Source of the DNA: Actinomycetota bacterium
Lineage (GTDB): Bacteria > Actinomycetota > Actinomycetes > S36-B12 > UBA5976
Reading direction: 5' to 3'
Length of the DNA: 6,503 bases
NCBI GenBank assembly: GCA_947476765.1
Contig: CANJRK010000050.1
Location: forward strand, 1 to 6,503
Position numbers and translations under genes: made by a program
The notes under the pieces: model-generated
What the model was told of the DNA's origin: nothing
The model's database searches: none
What the model saw: only the letters and a program-made list of their open reading frames with translations
Shown here: positions 6,438 through 6,503 of the stretch, in pieces
Position numbering within the stretch: position 1 is the first letter of the stretch
Layout of the letters: the number at the start of each line of letters is the position of its first letter

Positions 6438-6460
6438 GATTCTCCAGTCTGGTCCGAGTT
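6420..6460 (-). promoter_or_regulatory. Inverted repeat enclosing the infB Shine-Dalgarno and GTG start
   Basis: Minus-strand AACTCGGACC (6451-6460) and GGTCCGAGTT (6420-6429) are perfectly complementary over 10 bp. Inside them TGGA (6443-6446) can pair with TCCA (6431-6434), leaving an 8-nt apical loop that contains the GTG start and the end of the Shine-Dalgarno. The 3' arm is infB codons 3-7 (KVRV region). Such a fold would partly hide the ribosome binding site. Regulatory function is inference; the complementarity is directly visible. Confidence 0.55.
6442..6445 (-). promoter_or_regulatory. infB Shine-Dalgarno
   Basis: Minus-strand GGAG lies 4 nt before the GTG start, which is rather close. 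Its first two G residues would be paired in the inner TGGA/TCCA stem of the surrounding hairpin. Confidence 0.6.
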
Positions 6461-6464
6461 CTAT

Positions 6465-6503
6465 TTAATAGATCCGAACCGTCTCTTGTTTTTTCGCGCT
6501 CAT
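6465..6503 (-). other. Unassigned sequence upstream of infB, possibly the 3' end of a preceding gene
   Basis: Reading minus from 6503, one frame gives 12 codons (MSAKKQETVRIY) ending with TAA at 6465-6467, 27 nt before the infB start. It may be the end of the gene before infB, which in many bacteria is ylxR or nusA, but 12 codons are too few to identify it. Another frame is open through the region and runs into infB out of phase. The ATG at the window edge may be internal to a longer gene. No confident promoter was seen here. Confidence 0.2.

Noticed and set aside
1..6503. Search for tRNA, rRNA, CRISPR arrays, insertion sequences, attachment sites, defence or toxin genes
   Set aside because: None seen. 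The window is almost fully occupied by six conserved core genes, and the only repeats are the in-frame IF2 linker units.

Overview
The window is a compact stretch of translation and ribosome-maturation genes from an actinobacterium, all transcribed on the minus strand. In transcription order (right to left) it holds infB (IF2), rbfA, a DHH/DHHA1 phosphoesterase of the NrnA/CnpB type, truB, ribF and rpsO (S15). The organism call rests on three things: the long Gly/Pro/Arg-rich IF2 linker with repeated GNNPF motifs, the IF2 N-terminal module with the SASSTVEAP signature, and the infB-rbfA-DHH order seen in actinobacteria such as Mycobacterium. By eye the base composition is close to half G+C, and spacers are very short. 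That fits a streamlined, mid-GC actinobacterium such as a freshwater Nanopelagicales (acI) type better than a high-GC soil actinobacterium. The genus-level guess is inference.

Layout. 6438-6503 is the infB upstream region, with perhaps the tail of a preceding gene. 3726-6437 is infB, with a repetitive linker at about 5718-5915. 3252-3683 is rbfA. 2263-3246 is the DHH phosphoesterase, starting with GTG 5 nt after the rbfA stop. 1351-2232 is truB, and 435-1358 is ribF, whose ATG overlaps the truB stop by 8 nt. 302-434 is a 133-nt spacer with a candidate promoter and a structured leader. 32-301 is rpsO. There is no gene-free stretch longer than 300 nt.

Functionally the genes serve translation initiation (IF2), 30S maturation (RbfA, S15), tRNA modification (TruB), nanoRNA/cyclic-nucleotide turnover (the DHH enzyme) and flavin cofactor synthesis (RibF). 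infB through ribF look like one operon with translational coupling. rpsO probably also has its own promoter.

No new multi-gene system is visible: every gene belongs to a known core family. The observations most worth a second look are RNA-level. A perfect 10-bp inverted repeat encloses the infB ribosome binding site and GTG start codon. The rpsO leader has a C(UUCG)G hairpin and two mutually exclusive GC-rich helices next to the Shine-Dalgarno sequence.
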